Part shown: positions 1-8,159 of the stretch, piece after piece
How the letters are laid out: every line of letters begins with the position of its first letter
Numbering within the stretch: position 1 is the first letter of the stretch
NCBI GenBank assembly: GCA_017380355.1
Contig: JAFOED010000097.1
Location: 1-12,056, forward strand
Direction of reading: 5' to 3'
Length of the DNA: 12,056 nt
Source: Ruminococcus sp.
Lineage (GTDB): Bacteria > Bacillota > Clostridia > Oscillospirales > Acutalibacteraceae
The notes under the pieces: model-generated
Databases searched by the model: none
The model's input: only the letters and a program-made list of their open reading frames with translations
What the model was told of the DNA's origin: nothing
Made by a program: the position numbers and the translations under genes

Positions 1-941
1 AGTTTCGAGAGGTAACCGTCTTTAACAGTGACGATAGCATAAACTCCGGACTTCGAAATATCAGCGACTAAAATATTATCTTTAGCTTCTCCAGAATAAA
101 TAGTCTCATCAAGGTCGTTTAAGTTAAACTCTTTACCACCTAAATTGTAAACGATTGAAAGGTCAGAATCTGCAGCTTTTGCTAACGCAGGACTTGTAAA
201 ACTCTGAGGGTATGAATAAATAGTACTGCCGAAGCTATTCAGTGTAGCGAACTTAGTGTCAGATGCGTAAACGAGATTTGTGTCAATACGGGTGAAATTA
301 CCGTTATTAATAACATCTCCGTCAGTAGAAATTGGAAAACGCTCTTCTTTATCTTTATTAAGCACTCCGTACTGTACCCAGTTCTTGATGTTAGAGAAAG
401 TGAGTCTGTCTCTGTTTGCAAAAGCAAAAACAGCGGTAGCAAGCACTAAGATGATAATAAGCGCGAAGATAATCGACTTTTTGTTGACCTTAACTGTCTC
501 TATAAAAGAAGAAAAAGACTTTTTAGAGTTACCCTTTTTCTTAAATGGGATAACGTTGGAGCTTTTTTTCTCGCTTTTAACAGGTTTTGCTTTTTTAGGT
601 GGTTTCACCTTTTTATCACGCTTTGGTTTTTCTAAAGGTTCTGTAGGAGTAGATACAGTTTCCTGCTTTTTATCTTTTAACTGCTTTTCTCTCTCCTTTT
701 TACCTTCTTTCACCATTTTGCGCTTTTCTTTTAACGACATACCTGTTGATACTTCTGCATCTTCATCAGTTTCAGCAGGAGCTTCTGAGACTGTGTCAGT
801 TTCAGTATCCTGTACTGTTATTACAGGAGTATCATCCACGTCGAAATTATCGTCGTCTTCTTCGATAACATCAACGAAAACCTCTTCGTTTTTCACAGTT
901 TCTTTTTTGTTATCACTGAAGCGTTTACCTTTATATCTCAT
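1..941 (-). CDS. DUF5711-like single-pass membrane protein, C-terminus cut by window edge
   Basis: An open frame runs without a stop from an ATG at 941 to the window edge (313 codons visible). The start is supported by an AAAGGTG ribosome binding site 5 nt upstream and by its position 14 bp after the truA stop. Visible layout: an acidic, Asp/Glu-rich N-terminus (about residues 18-66), a long Lys-rich cytoplasmic stretch (about 69-155), one hydrophobic transmembrane helix (about 156-176), then a probably extracytoplasmic domain. Its strand pattern (for example LVADISKSGVYAIVTVKDGY near residue 291) resembles the beta-propeller-like repeats of DUF5711 proteins of Clostridia. The family call is from memory of its style, not from a search. 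The biochemical function is unknown. The missing C-terminus should contain the remaining repeats. It is probably cotranscribed with truA. Confidence 0.72.
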   Translation of the reverse strand, partial: MRYKGKRFSDNKKETVKNEEVFVDVIEEDDDNFDVDDTPVITVQDTETDTVSEAPAETDEDAEVSTGMSLKEKRKMVKEGKKEREKQLKDKKQETVSTPTEPLEKPKRDKKVKPPKKAKPVKSEKKSSNVIPFKKKGNSKKSFSSFIETVKVNKKSIIFALIIILVLATAVFAFANRDRLTFSNIKNWVQYGVLNKDKEERFPISTDGDVINNGNFTRIDTNLVYASDTKFATLNSFGSTIYSYPQSFTSPALAKAADSDLSIVYNLGGKEFNLNDLDETIYSGEAKDNILVADISKSGVYAIVTVKDGYLSK

Positions 942-955
942 AAAAACACCTTTGT

Positions 956-1693
956 TTAATAAATAACTTCATCTAAATAAAGTCCGCATGCAGGAGCAGT
1001 AGGTCCTGCTTCTTTACGGTTTTCGGCTTTAATAATATCAGGGATAGAATCAGGCTCGAGCTTTCCCTGTTGAATCTTAAGAAGTGTGCCGACCATAATA
1101 CGAACCATATTGTACAAAAATCCGTCAGCCTGAACGGTCATATACACAAAGTCGCCCTCACGCTTAACAGAAAAACTATGTACTGTACGGGTGAAGTCAC
1201 CCTTTTCCCTTTTGTCTAAAGTACAAAAGGAAGTAAAATCGTGAGTTCCTACGTACGCCTGCGATGCACGGTTTAGCATCTCGACGTCGATAGGATAGCG
1301 ATAATGCAGAGCGTAACCCTCACAAAACGGATTTCTCACTTCTGTATTAAGAATCTTATAGACATATTTCTTACCTTTTGTGCTGTAGCGAGCGTGAAAA
1401 TCTTCATCTGCTTCGCACACGTCTTTTACAACGATGGACAGTGGTAAATAACGATTAAGCGCGGCTTTTAAACGCTCGCAGGTAATTTTGTGGTCAGTTT
1501 TCATAGAAATGACGTACATGTTAGCGTGTACGCCAGTATCAGTACGGCTACAACCCTTTATGTCAGGAGTGCATCCTATAACGCTTTTCAGAGCATTCTG
1601 GAAACATTCCTGCACGGTCAGAGCGTTTTTTTGAATCTGCCATCCGTGCAAATCCTTGCCGTCGTATGAAATTGTAATCTTTAAATTTCTCAT
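956..1693 (-). CDS. truA: tRNA pseudouridine(38-40) synthase TruA
   Basis: TruA converts uridines at positions 38-40 of the tRNA anticodon arm to pseudouridine in the cytoplasm. The 245-residue protein has the expected family length. It carries the catalytic motif GCSRTDTGVHA with nucleophile Asp52, the DFHARYSTKGKKYVY segment, and the C-terminal DGFLYNMVRIMVGTLL core. I chose the ATG at 1693 because the family begins at MRNLKITISYDG and this start forms an ATGA overlap with the ecfT stop. An in-frame ATG at 1720 has a better ribosome binding site (GGAG, 7 nt upstream) and would add nine residues (MQCVTPISE), so it is a real alternative. The ATG at 1735 lies further from homology and is less likely. 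The gene follows ecfT, as in the conserved ecfA1-ecfA2-ecfT-truA block of Firmicutes. Confidence 0.96.
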   Translation of the reverse strand: MRNLKITISYDGKDLHGWQIQKNALTVQECFQNALKSVIGCTPDIKGCSRTDTGVHANMYVISMKTDHKITCERLKAALNRYLPLSIVVKDVCEADEDFHARYSTKGKKYVYKILNTEVRNPFCEGYALHYRYPIDVEMLNRASQAYVGTHDFTSFCTLDKREKGDFTRTVHSFSVKREGDFVYMTVQADGFLYNMVRIMVGTLLKIQQGKLEPDSIPDIIKAENRKEAGPTAPACGLYLDEVIY

Positions 1694-2499
1694 CTCACTG
1701 ATGGGAGTAACACATTGCATAATACAACTCCACAAATAACAAGTAAAATAACACCCATAGAAACGTAATCACGTGCACCTAAGCGCAGCTGTTTCATACG
1801 GGTTCTGCCCTGTCCACCCTGATAGCATCTACACTCCATAGCGACAGCTAGTTCGTACGCGCGACGGAAAGCAGAAACGAAAAGCGGAATTAAAACAGGG
1901 ATCAACGCTTTAACTCTCGCTATAAGATTGCCTGACTCCATATCAGCACCACGTGCTTTCTGGGCCGACATAATCTTGTCGGTTTCTTCGAGTAAAAGCG
2001 GTACAAAACGAAGCGCGATGGTCATCATCATCGCAATTTCGTGAACTTTGATTTTAAAAATAGTGAGCGGTTTCATAAGTCGCTCTAACGCGTCTGTCAA
2101 ATCAGTCGGCGATGTAGTAAAAGTCAGCGCCGAACTGACAAGAATAAGACAGATTATACGAACGGTAACAAATATCGCATTATATATACCCGAAAGTGTC
2201 ACCTTAAATATCCAGAACTGATAAATCGGATCACCAGTACCGTAAAAAAGATTGAGCAAAGAAGTGATGAGTACAATAAACAGTATCATCTTCAAGCTCT
2301 TGAAATAAAGTCTGAGTGGTACTGAAGACATAAGCACTATAGCAAGAACAGTAGTTGCTACGAGTGCAAGTGAATAAAAATTAGAAGTGCAGAAAACAAG
2401 TACTAAAAAAGCAGTAAGCGACAGAATCTTAACTCTAGGGTCAAGTCTGTGTAGCACGCTTTTTGCAGGATAGTACTGACCGAAAGCGATATCTCTCAT
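1690..2499 (-). CDS. ecfT: ECF transporter transmembrane component EcfT
   Basis: EcfT is the membrane coupling protein of energy-coupling factor (ECF) importers. It links the EcfA1/EcfA2 ATPases to exchangeable substrate-binding S components for vitamins or metal ions. The 269-residue protein has hydrophobic segments at roughly 24-57 (probably two helices), 70-87, 105-127, 195-211 and 246-265. The long cytoplasmic coupling helices carry the two Arg-containing signature motifs: AQKARGAD (about 179-186) and AMECRCYQGG (about 220-229). The second is a Cys-containing variant of the usual ARG motif, similar to the ARCY form I recall from other Firmicutes. Its start overlaps the ecfA2 stop (TAATG), with an AAGGAGG site inside ecfA2. 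No S component is visible nearby, so this is probably a shared group II module with S components encoded elsewhere. Confidence 0.95.
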   Translation of the reverse strand: MRDIAFGQYYPAKSVLHRLDPRVKILSLTAFLVLVFCTSNFYSLALVATTVLAIVLMSSVPLRLYFKSLKMILFIVLITSLLNLFYGTGDPIYQFWIFKVTLSGIYNAIFVTVRIICLILVSSALTFTTSPTDLTDALERLMKPLTIFKIKVHEIAMMMTIALRFVPLLLEETDKIMSAQKARGADMESGNLIARVKALIPVLIPLFVSAFRRAYELAVAMECRCYQGGQGRTRMKQLRLGARDYVSMGVILLVICGVVLCNVLLPSVR

Positions 2500-3362
2500 T
2501 ACAATCTGCCCTCCTTTTTCAGAAGTTCGGTAATCTCAAGTACTGCTTTATCAACTGTGAGAATACCTTTTGGCAAATCAAGTCCCATCTCACGGAGTCT
2601 ATCAGTAACACGAGTAATCTGAGGCACTCGTAAACCAATAGAGTTAAGCTCGTCAGCACGAGCAAAAATCTCCTGCGTTTTATCGAACATAAACATCTCG
2701 CCTTTGTTCATAACCATAACTTTATTACAAACACGAGCGACATCTTCCATCGAGTGTGAGACTAAAATAACAGTGTTGTTGCGTGCTTTCTGGTACTGAG
2801 AAATCTGTGACAAAAGGACATTTCGACCAACAGGGTCAAGGCCTGCAGTAGGCTCGTCCAGAATAAGCACATCAGGGTCCATCGCAATAACACCTGCGAT
2901 AGCAGCTCTGCGCTTTTCACCGCCTGACAAATCAAACGGAGATTTTTTAAGCATTTCGTCAGTAAGGCCGACGAATTTAGCAGCATTTAAAACCCTTTTA
3001 TTAATTTCTTCTTCGCTTAATCCCATATTAGATGGGCCGAAAGCGATATCTTTTTCAACAGTTTCTTCGAAAAGCTGATACTCAGGATACTGGAAAACAA
3101 GACCGACTTTAAAACGGAATTTGCGGATTTCCTTAGGCTTTTGCCATATATCCACCGAGTCGACATAAACCTTGCCAGAAGACGGCTTAATAAGACCGTT
3201 GAGCATAGAAACAAGCGTCGACTTACCCGAACCTGTGTGGCCGATAAGTCCGACGAAATCACCCTTTTGGATTTCAAAAGAAACATCTTTTACTGCGTGA
3301 CGTTCAAACGGAGTCTTTGCGCCGTAAGTGCAACAGAGGTTTTCGACTTTTATACTACTCAT
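2499..3362 (-). CDS. ecfA2: ECF transporter ATPase EcfA2
   Basis: This is one of two cytoplasmic ABC ATPases that power the ECF vitamin importer. The 287 residues contain a complete nucleotide-binding domain: Walker A GHTGSGKST (41-49), Q-loop FQYPEYQLF (90-98), signature LSGGEKRRAAIAG (145-157), Walker B LILDEPTAGLD (166-176) and the switch histidine His203. A C-terminal extension follows, as usual in EcfA proteins. The QYPEYQLFEETV Q-loop region is typical of the EcfA2 subfamily. The start overlaps the ecfA1 stop as ATGA and is served by a strong GGAGGTG site within the end of ecfA1, pointing to coupled, roughly equal production of the two ATPases that form the heterodimer. Confidence 0.95.
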   Translation of the reverse strand: MSSIKVENLCCTYGAKTPFERHAVKDVSFEIQKGDFVGLIGHTGSGKSTLVSMLNGLIKPSSGKVYVDSVDIWQKPKEIRKFRFKVGLVFQYPEYQLFEETVEKDIAFGPSNMGLSEEEINKRVLNAAKFVGLTDEMLKKSPFDLSGGEKRRAAIAGVIAMDPDVLILDEPTAGLDPVGRNVLLSQISQYQKARNNTVILVSHSMEDVARVCNKVMVMNKGEMFMFDKTQEIFARADELNSIGLRVPQITRVTDRLREMGLDLPKGILTVDKAVLEITELLKKEGRL

Positions 3363-4216
3363 AAAAGCACCTCCGCAAGCTTATTCACACAGTCGTCAGT
3401 ATGAAGACTGAGAGTATCAATATTAACTCCGCAGGCACGAAGCTTATAACAAAGCTCGGTTACCTGTGGGATATCAAGACGATGACGCTTTAAAAGCTCG
3501 ACCTGAGAGAAAACCTCCTGCGGTGTACCCGAAGTCAGAATCTTGCCACCGTCCATAACGATAACCCGGTCAGCGTCGACAGCCTCGTCCATATAGTGAG
3601 TAATCAAAACGACGGTGATACCCTTTTCGCGGTTGAGCTTCTTAATAGTGCTCATAACCTCTTCTCTGCCCTTTGGGTCGAGCATAGCGGTAGGCTCATC
3701 TAAAACAATGCAGGAAGGCTCCATCGCGATAATACCTGCAATAGCAACACGCTGTTTCTGACCACCCGAGAGTTTATGTGGTGGCTGGTTGCGGTACTCG
3801 TACATATCGACAGCTTTCAGCGCTTCGTCAACTCTCACTCTTATTTCTTTAGGCTCTATTCCTAAGTTTTCAGGGCCGAAAGCAACGTCTTCTTCAACAA
3901 TAGACGCAACAAGCTGGTTGTCAGGGTTCTGAAGCACCAAGCCGACCATACGTCGTACAGTGAATTCATCGTCTTCTAAAGCTGTGTCGATATCGTTGAC
4001 GTAGAGCTTACCCGAGTGTGGTAAGAGCATTGCGTTCAGGTGCTTTGCGACAGTTGACTTTCCACAGCCGTTGTGACCAAGAAGTGCGACGAACTCACCT
4101 TTTTTCACGGTAAATGAAACATCATCAAGCACTTTATCGGCTTTTTCTATATTAACTTGTGTCTGTTCTTCATCGATATAGCTGAAAGTAAGATTCTGTG
4201 CTGTGATAAATTCCAT
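3359..4216 (-). CDS. ecfA1: ECF transporter ATPase EcfA1
   Basis: This is the first ATPase of the ECF energizing module and pairs with EcfA2 beneath EcfT. The 285-residue protein shows Walker A GHNGCGKST (47-55), Q-loop LQNPDNQLV (95-103), signature LSGGQKQRVAIAG (149-161), Walker B IVLDEPTAMLD (170-180) and the switch histidine His207 in ITHYMDE. The Q-loop sequence NPDNQ and the first position in the module match EcfA1 rather than EcfA2. The gene begins 12 bp after the methyltransferase stop, with a GGAG site 5 nt before the ATG. A short insertion of about 10 residues near 15-28 (EEQTQVNIEKADK) lies before the Walker A domain core and is not unusual for the family. Confidence 0.95.
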   Translation of the reverse strand: MEFITAQNLTFSYIDEEQTQVNIEKADKVLDDVSFTVKKGEFVALLGHNGCGKSTVAKHLNAMLLPHSGKLYVNDIDTALEDDEFTVRRMVGLVLQNPDNQLVASIVEEDVAFGPENLGIEPKEIRVRVDEALKAVDMYEYRNQPPHKLSGGQKQRVAIAGIIAMEPSCIVLDEPTAMLDPKGREEVMSTIKKLNREKGITVVLITHYMDEAVDADRVIVMDGGKILTSGTPQEVFSQVELLKRHRLDIPQVTELCYKLRACGVNIDTLSLHTDDCVNKLAEVLL

Positions 4217-4228
4217 ATAATCTCCGTG

Positions 4229-5092
4229 TTATCTTTTCCAAATTGCGGTACTTCCGCAAGGTAAAATCAATCCTGATTCGGTGACATGGAGTCCGATTTC
4301 GCTTGATGTAACCGAGCCACCGAATTTTTTTACTAAAATTGTGTTTAACATATACTCCATAACTGACGGTGGTAAACCCGTAGTGTAGGAGTTTAAGATG
4401 AAGAAGCGTGCGTCGTCAGAAAGAATGGTGGAACATAATTCTATAAAAGAATAAAGCTGTTCTTCCAGTTTCCACACTTCGCCACCCGGACCGCGTCCGT
4501 ATGACGGAGGGTCCATGATAAGGCCGTCGTACTTATTGCCTCGACGCTGTTCCCTTGCGACAAACTTCATACAGTCATCAACAAGCCATCTGACAGGTTT
4601 GTCGGCTAAATTCGATGAAACCGCGTTTTCTTTAGCCCACTGAACCATACCTTTTGACGCGTCGACGTGGCACACCTTAGCGCCTGCTTCTAAGCACGCG
4701 AGAGTCGCACAGCCTGTGTAACCGAAGAGGTTGAGGACGTTGAGCTGTCTGTCGGCGTTTTTGATAATATCGCTCGCGAAATCCCAGTTAGTAGCCTGTT
4801 CAGGGAAAATACCAGTATGTTTAAAGCCCATCGGCTTTACGTTGAAGACTAAATCTCTGTATTTAAGCGACCACTGCTGTGGAATTTTCTTGTACACCTG
4901 CCACTGACCACCGCCTGAATTTGAGCGGTGATAACGAGCGTGCGCGTTCTTCCACAGCGGATTTACTCGCTTTGTATTCCATATAATCTGCGGGTCAGGA
5001 CGGATGAGGATAATATCTCCCCATCGCTCGAGTCGCTCACCGCAAGATGCATCTATAAGCTCGTAGTCGAGCCAATTCGATGATACTCGCAT
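4229..5092 (-). CDS. Class I SAM-dependent methyltransferase, RlmI/RlmK-like (COG1092-type)
   Basis: This is a 287-residue Rossmann-fold methyltransferase. Motif I is VLNLFGYTGCATLACLEAGA (119-138). The acidic SAM-ribose strand is VDASKGMVQWAKENA (143-157), and the catalytic/target motif is DPPSYGRG (194-201). Related proteins methylate 23S rRNA, but RlmI has an N-terminal PUA domain. Here the roughly 85 residues ahead of the methyltransferase do not look like a PUA domain, so the substrate cannot be assigned; rRNA is the likeliest target by family. The start overlaps the glmM stop by one base (TGATG) and has an AAGGAGAG site inside glmM, so translation is probably coupled. No catalytic element appears to be missing. 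Confidence 0.88.
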   Translation of the reverse strand: MRVSSNWLDYELIDASCGERLERWGDIILIRPDPQIIWNTKRVNPLWKNAHARYHRSNSGGGQWQVYKKIPQQWSLKYRDLVFNVKPMGFKHTGIFPEQATNWDFASDIIKNADRQLNVLNLFGYTGCATLACLEAGAKVCHVDASKGMVQWAKENAVSSNLADKPVRWLVDDCMKFVAREQRRGNKYDGLIMDPPSYGRGPGGEVWKLEEQLYSFIELCSTILSDDARFFILNSYTTGLPPSVMEYMLNTILVKKFGGSVTSSEIGLHVTESGLILPCGSTAIWKR

Positions 5093-6441
5093 CAGCCAAG
5101 TCTCTCCTTAACGATAGCAGCCATCTCGTTTGCTAACTTATCGATTTCGTCGTAATCTTCACCCTCGAGCATAACTCGAACGAGTGGCTCTGTACCTGAA
5201 GCACGAACTAAAATACGACCTCTGCCCTCTAAAATCTTAGAGATACGCTCGATAGCTTCTTTTATGCCTTCGTCTGTCTTGAATACAGCCTTACCCTCGT
5301 TAGAAATCCTAACGTTAACGAGTACCTGTGGGAAACGCTCCATTAAAGTAGCGATAGAAGAAAGTCTTGCCTGTCTACGGTTTAACATACTTAAGAGATG
5401 TGCGCCTGTGAGCTGACCGTCACCTGTTGTAGCGTAGTCAAGGAAAATAACGTGACCGCTCTGCTCACCGCCGATATTGTAGCCTTCTTTCAGCATTTCT
5501 TCTAAAACGTATCTGTCGCCAACAGCAGTAGCAACGAAGTTCATACCGTTTTCGTCACAGAATCTGTTAAAGCCCATATTAGTCATAACTGTGCCGACAA
5601 CAGCATCCTTCTTGAGCTTACCCTGACTCTTTAAATCAGCAGCAAGAATAGCGATGATATAGTCACCGTCAACGAGCTCGCCGTTGTTATCAACAGCTAA
5701 GCATCTGTCAGCGTCGCCATCAAAAGCAAGACCAGCGTCGAGCTTGTTGTCTTTAACGTACTGCATAAGTGTCTCCATATGAGTTGAGCCACAGTTTGTG
5801 TTGATGTTAACGCCGTCAGGACTGTCAAAGAGCATATGAACTTTAGCACCGAGCTTTGTGAAAAGTTTCTCTGCTGTACGTGATGATGAACCGTTTGAGC
5901 AGTCAAGAGCAACTTCCATACCATCAAGTGCGTATGGTACTGTGGATGCTACGTAGTCGATGTAATCGTCAGCAGCGCAGTCGATAGTCTCAACAGTGCC
6001 GAGGCCCTCATGCTCAGGAATTGTGTATGGCTTAGCGTTGTCAAGAATGATAGCTTCGATCTCTTCTTCTAATGCATCAGGGAGTTTGTAACCCTCACCG
6101 CTGAAGAGCTTAATGCCGTTGAATTCGTATGGGTTGTGTGACGCTGAAATCATAATACCTGCGTCAGCGTTGTACTTCTTAACGAGGTAAGCAACAGCAG
6201 GAGTAGGAACAACACCTAAAAGCTTTACGTTAGCACCAACAGAGCAAAGACCTGCGATAAGAGCGCCTTCGAGCATATCGCCTGAAAGACGAGTATCCTT
6301 ACCGATTAAGAAAGTTGGGTGCTTAACATCGCTAGAAGTTAAAACCATAGCAGCAGCTTTACCGATGTTCATAGCGAGTTCAATTGTAAGTTCTGTATTA
6401 GCGACGCCTCTAGCGCCATCTGTACCAAATAATCTTCCCAT
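5092..6441 (-). CDS. glmM: Phosphoglucosamine mutase GlmM
   Basis: GlmM interconverts glucosamine-6-phosphate and glucosamine-1-phosphate, on the route to UDP-N-acetylglucosamine for peptidoglycan. The 449-residue length is standard. All four landmark regions of the alpha-D-phosphohexomutase superfamily are present: the phosphoserine loop ISASHNP with Ser101, the magnesium loop DGDADR (241-246), the sugar-specificity loop GGEQSGH (324-330) and the C-terminal phosphate-binding RASGTEPLVRV (413-423). The N-terminus MGRLFGTDGARG and GGEQSGH favour GlmM over ManB/Pgm relatives. The ATG follows a TAGGAGAA site and sits 26 bp after ruvB. Its place between ruvB and a methyltransferase gene suggests cotranscription from the ruvC promoter. 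glmS and cdaA-ybbR, common glmM neighbours in Firmicutes, are absent here. Confidence 0.96.
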   Translation of the reverse strand: MGRLFGTDGARGVANTELTIELAMNIGKAAAMVLTSSDVKHPTFLIGKDTRLSGDMLEGALIAGLCSVGANVKLLGVVPTPAVAYLVKKYNADAGIMISASHNPYEFNGIKLFSGEGYKLPDALEEEIEAIILDNAKPYTIPEHEGLGTVETIDCAADDYIDYVASTVPYALDGMEVALDCSNGSSSRTAEKLFTKLGAKVHMLFDSPDGVNINTNCGSTHMETLMQYVKDNKLDAGLAFDGDADRCLAVDNNGELVDGDYIIAILAADLKSQGKLKKDAVVGTVMTNMGFNRFCDENGMNFVATAVGDRYVLEEMLKEGYNIGGEQSGHVIFLDYATTGDGQLTGAHLLSMLNRRQARLSSIATLMERFPQVLVNVRISNEGKAVFKTDEGIKEAIERISKILEGRGRILVRASGTEPLVRVMLEGEDYDEIDKLANEMAAIVKERLG

Positions 6442-6467
6442 ATATATTCTCCTAAACTAAAAAATTT

Positions 6468-7529
6468 TTATTCAAAAAGGCTGCCCTGTGCCGGTGTGGT
6501 ATTAACAGGCACATCGTAGCCCAAATGTCTGTAAGCTTCAGCGGTGACACATCTGCCGCGAGGTGTACGGCTCAAAAATCCGATTTGCATCAGATACGGC
6601 TCATACACATCCTCGATTGTGACAGCTTCTTCACCGATTGCGGCGGCTAAAGTCTCTAAACCAACAGGACCGCCGTTATAATAGCGAATCATCGCGTCGA
6701 GCATACGTCGGTCGTTCTGGTCAAGGCCTAACTCGTCGATCTCGAGTCTGTCAAGTGCGGTACGTGCTACATCGCATGTAATCACACCATCAGATATAAC
6801 CTCAGAAAAGTCGCGCACACGTCTTAAGAGTCTGTTAGCAATACGTGGCGTCCCTCGACTTCGTGACGCAAGCTCAAGTGCTCCGTCGTCATCAATCCCG
6901 ATACCTAAGATTCCTGCACTTCGCTTAATAATATCAGCAAGCTCTGATGGTGTGTACATCTCAAGTCTAAGCACAACGCCGAAACGATCTCGAAGCGGTG
7001 CTGTGAGCTGACCCGCTCGCGTCGTCGCGCCGACTAGCGTAAACTTCGGCAATGGCAGGTGATACGACGCCGCCATCTGACCCTTTCCTGTGATGATATC
7101 AATAGCGAAGTCCTCCATAGACGGGTACAGAATCTCTTCAACAGCACGGGAGAGTCTGTGTATCTCGTCGATAAAGAGCACATCACCGGGATTCAAATTA
7201 GTAAGTAAAGCCGCTAAATCTCCGGGCTTTTCAATCGCAGGTCCCGAGGTGATTCGTATATTTACTCCCATCTCGTTTGCAATAATACCTGCTAATGTCG
7301 TTTTACCAAGTCCCGGAGGACCGTAAAGCAGTACGTGATCAAGCGCTTCTTTTCGGTTTTTCGCCGCCTGAATGAAAACACTCAGGTTTTCCTTAGCCTT
7401 TTGCTGTCCGACGTATTCATCTAGCGTTTTAGGCCTTAAAGGATTGTCGCCCTCAACCAAATCCTGCGGGATTTCGCTTGTGTCGACCAATCGGTCTTCA
7501 AAATCCATTTCAAATTCAGTGTAGTCCAT
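6468..7529 (-). CDS. ruvB: Holliday junction branch migration ATPase RuvB
   Basis: RuvB is the AAA+ hexameric motor that, with RuvA, drives branch migration of Holliday junctions in recombination and repair. The 353 residues include Walker A GPPGLGKTT (70-78), Walker B LFIDEIH (118-124), sensor 1 GATTRAG (167-173), the LRDRFG arginine-finger region (179-184), sensor 2 RGTPRIANRLLRR (225-237) and the C-terminal winged-helix with TPRGR (322-326) that contacts DNA. It starts 36 bp after ruvA with a modest GAAAGGG site. The first ATG at 7529 gives a slightly longer acidic N-terminus; an internal ATG eight residues in is possible but has no better ribosome binding site. Confidence 0.97.
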   Translation of the reverse strand: MDYTEFEMDFEDRLVDTSEIPQDLVEGDNPLRPKTLDEYVGQQKAKENLSVFIQAAKNRKEALDHVLLYGPPGLGKTTLAGIIANEMGVNIRITSGPAIEKPGDLAALLTNLNPGDVLFIDEIHRLSRAVEEILYPSMEDFAIDIITGKGQMAASYHLPLPKFTLVGATTRAGQLTAPLRDRFGVVLRLEMYTPSELADIIKRSAGILGIGIDDDGALELASRSRGTPRIANRLLRRVRDFSEVISDGVITCDVARTALDRLEIDELGLDQNDRRMLDAMIRYYNGGPVGLETLAAAIGEEAVTIEDVYEPYLMQIGFLSRTPRGRCVTAEAYRHLGYDVPVNTTPAQGSLFE

Positions 7530-7565
7530 AATATATTACCCTTTCAAAAGAAAGTAATGTCAAAT

Positions 7566-8159
7566 TTATCCCATCTGTTTCAAAGTCAAGCCGATAAGCT
7601 GTTCAACAGAAAGCGTCGGATCGAGCTTAGACAGAATCGGAGTGACATCGGCGGCACTGTAACCGAGTACAGCCAAAGCGCCGACTGCTTTTGAGATGTT
7701 ACCTGTATCTGCGATAACGGAGCCTTTGCTGACAACCATATCATCAGAAGCAGTAGCAAAACCTTTAATCTTATCCTTAAGCTCTAAAACTATACGCTGT
7801 GCCAGTTTCGGACCGACGCCCGAAGCACGAGTGAGGGTTTTATAGTCACCCGATGATACAGAAAGCGCGATTGTCTCACTAGAAAGTTCCGACAAAATAG
7901 CAAGCGCTACTTTCGGCCCAACACCCGAAACAGAGATTAAAAGCTTAAAGGTAGAAAGCTCGCCTTTAGTGTAAAATCCGAAAAGCTCGACAGCGTCTTC
8001 ACGCACGTTCATATATGTGTAAAGCATAACTGTAGAGTTGAGCTTAAGCTCTTTTTGTGTCGTTAAGGTAGTGTTTACTTTATATCCGATACCACCACAT
8101 TCGACCACGGCAAAGCCCGATTCGATGTGGATAAGTGTACCTTTAACCGAATAAATCAT
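7566..8159 (-). CDS. ruvA: Holliday junction DNA-binding protein RuvA
   Basis: RuvA binds the four-way junction and positions RuvB rings for branch migration. The 197 residues fit the family: an N-terminal OB-fold (about 1-63, beginning MIYSVKGTL), two helix-hairpin-helix motifs (GVGPKVALAIL at 79-89 and GVGPKLAQRIVLELKDK at 114-130), a variable linker (about 135-155), and a C-terminal three-helix domain with AVGALAVLGYSAADV that contacts RuvB. I chose the ATG at 8159 rather than the in-frame ATG at 8207 because homology begins at MIYSV, a GGAGG site lies 9 nt upstream, and this start forms an ATGA overlap with the ruvC stop. The longer version would add 16 poorly conserved residues inside ruvC. 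Confidence 0.96.
   Translation of the reverse strand: MIYSVKGTLIHIESGFAVVECGGIGYKVNTTLTTQKELKLNSTVMLYTYMNVREDAVELFGFYTKGELSTFKLLISVSGVGPKVALAILSELSSETIALSVSSGDYKTLTRASGVGPKLAQRIVLELKDKIKGFATASDDMVVSKGSVIADTGNISKAVGALAVLGYSAADVTPILSKLDPTLSVEQLIGLTLKQMG

Noticed and set aside
280..966. Plus-strand open frame of 228 codons, Ser/Phe/Leu-rich
   Set aside because: It is antisense to the DUF5711-like gene. The composition is what results from reading Lys- and Glu-rich codons backwards, there is no ribosome binding site, and the minus-strand frame has a proper start, a membrane helix and operon spacing.
7090..7326. Plus-strand open frame of 78 codons
   Set aside because: It is antisense to the conserved Walker regions of ruvB and has no start signal.
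7530..7570. TTGACA followed by TAATAT before ruvB as an internal promoter, plus a small CTTTC-TTTT-GAAAG hairpin
   Set aside because: The spacer is about 19 bp, the -10 is poor and overlaps the ribosome binding site of ruvB, leaving almost no leader. The hairpin stem is too short and lacks a T-run to be a terminator.
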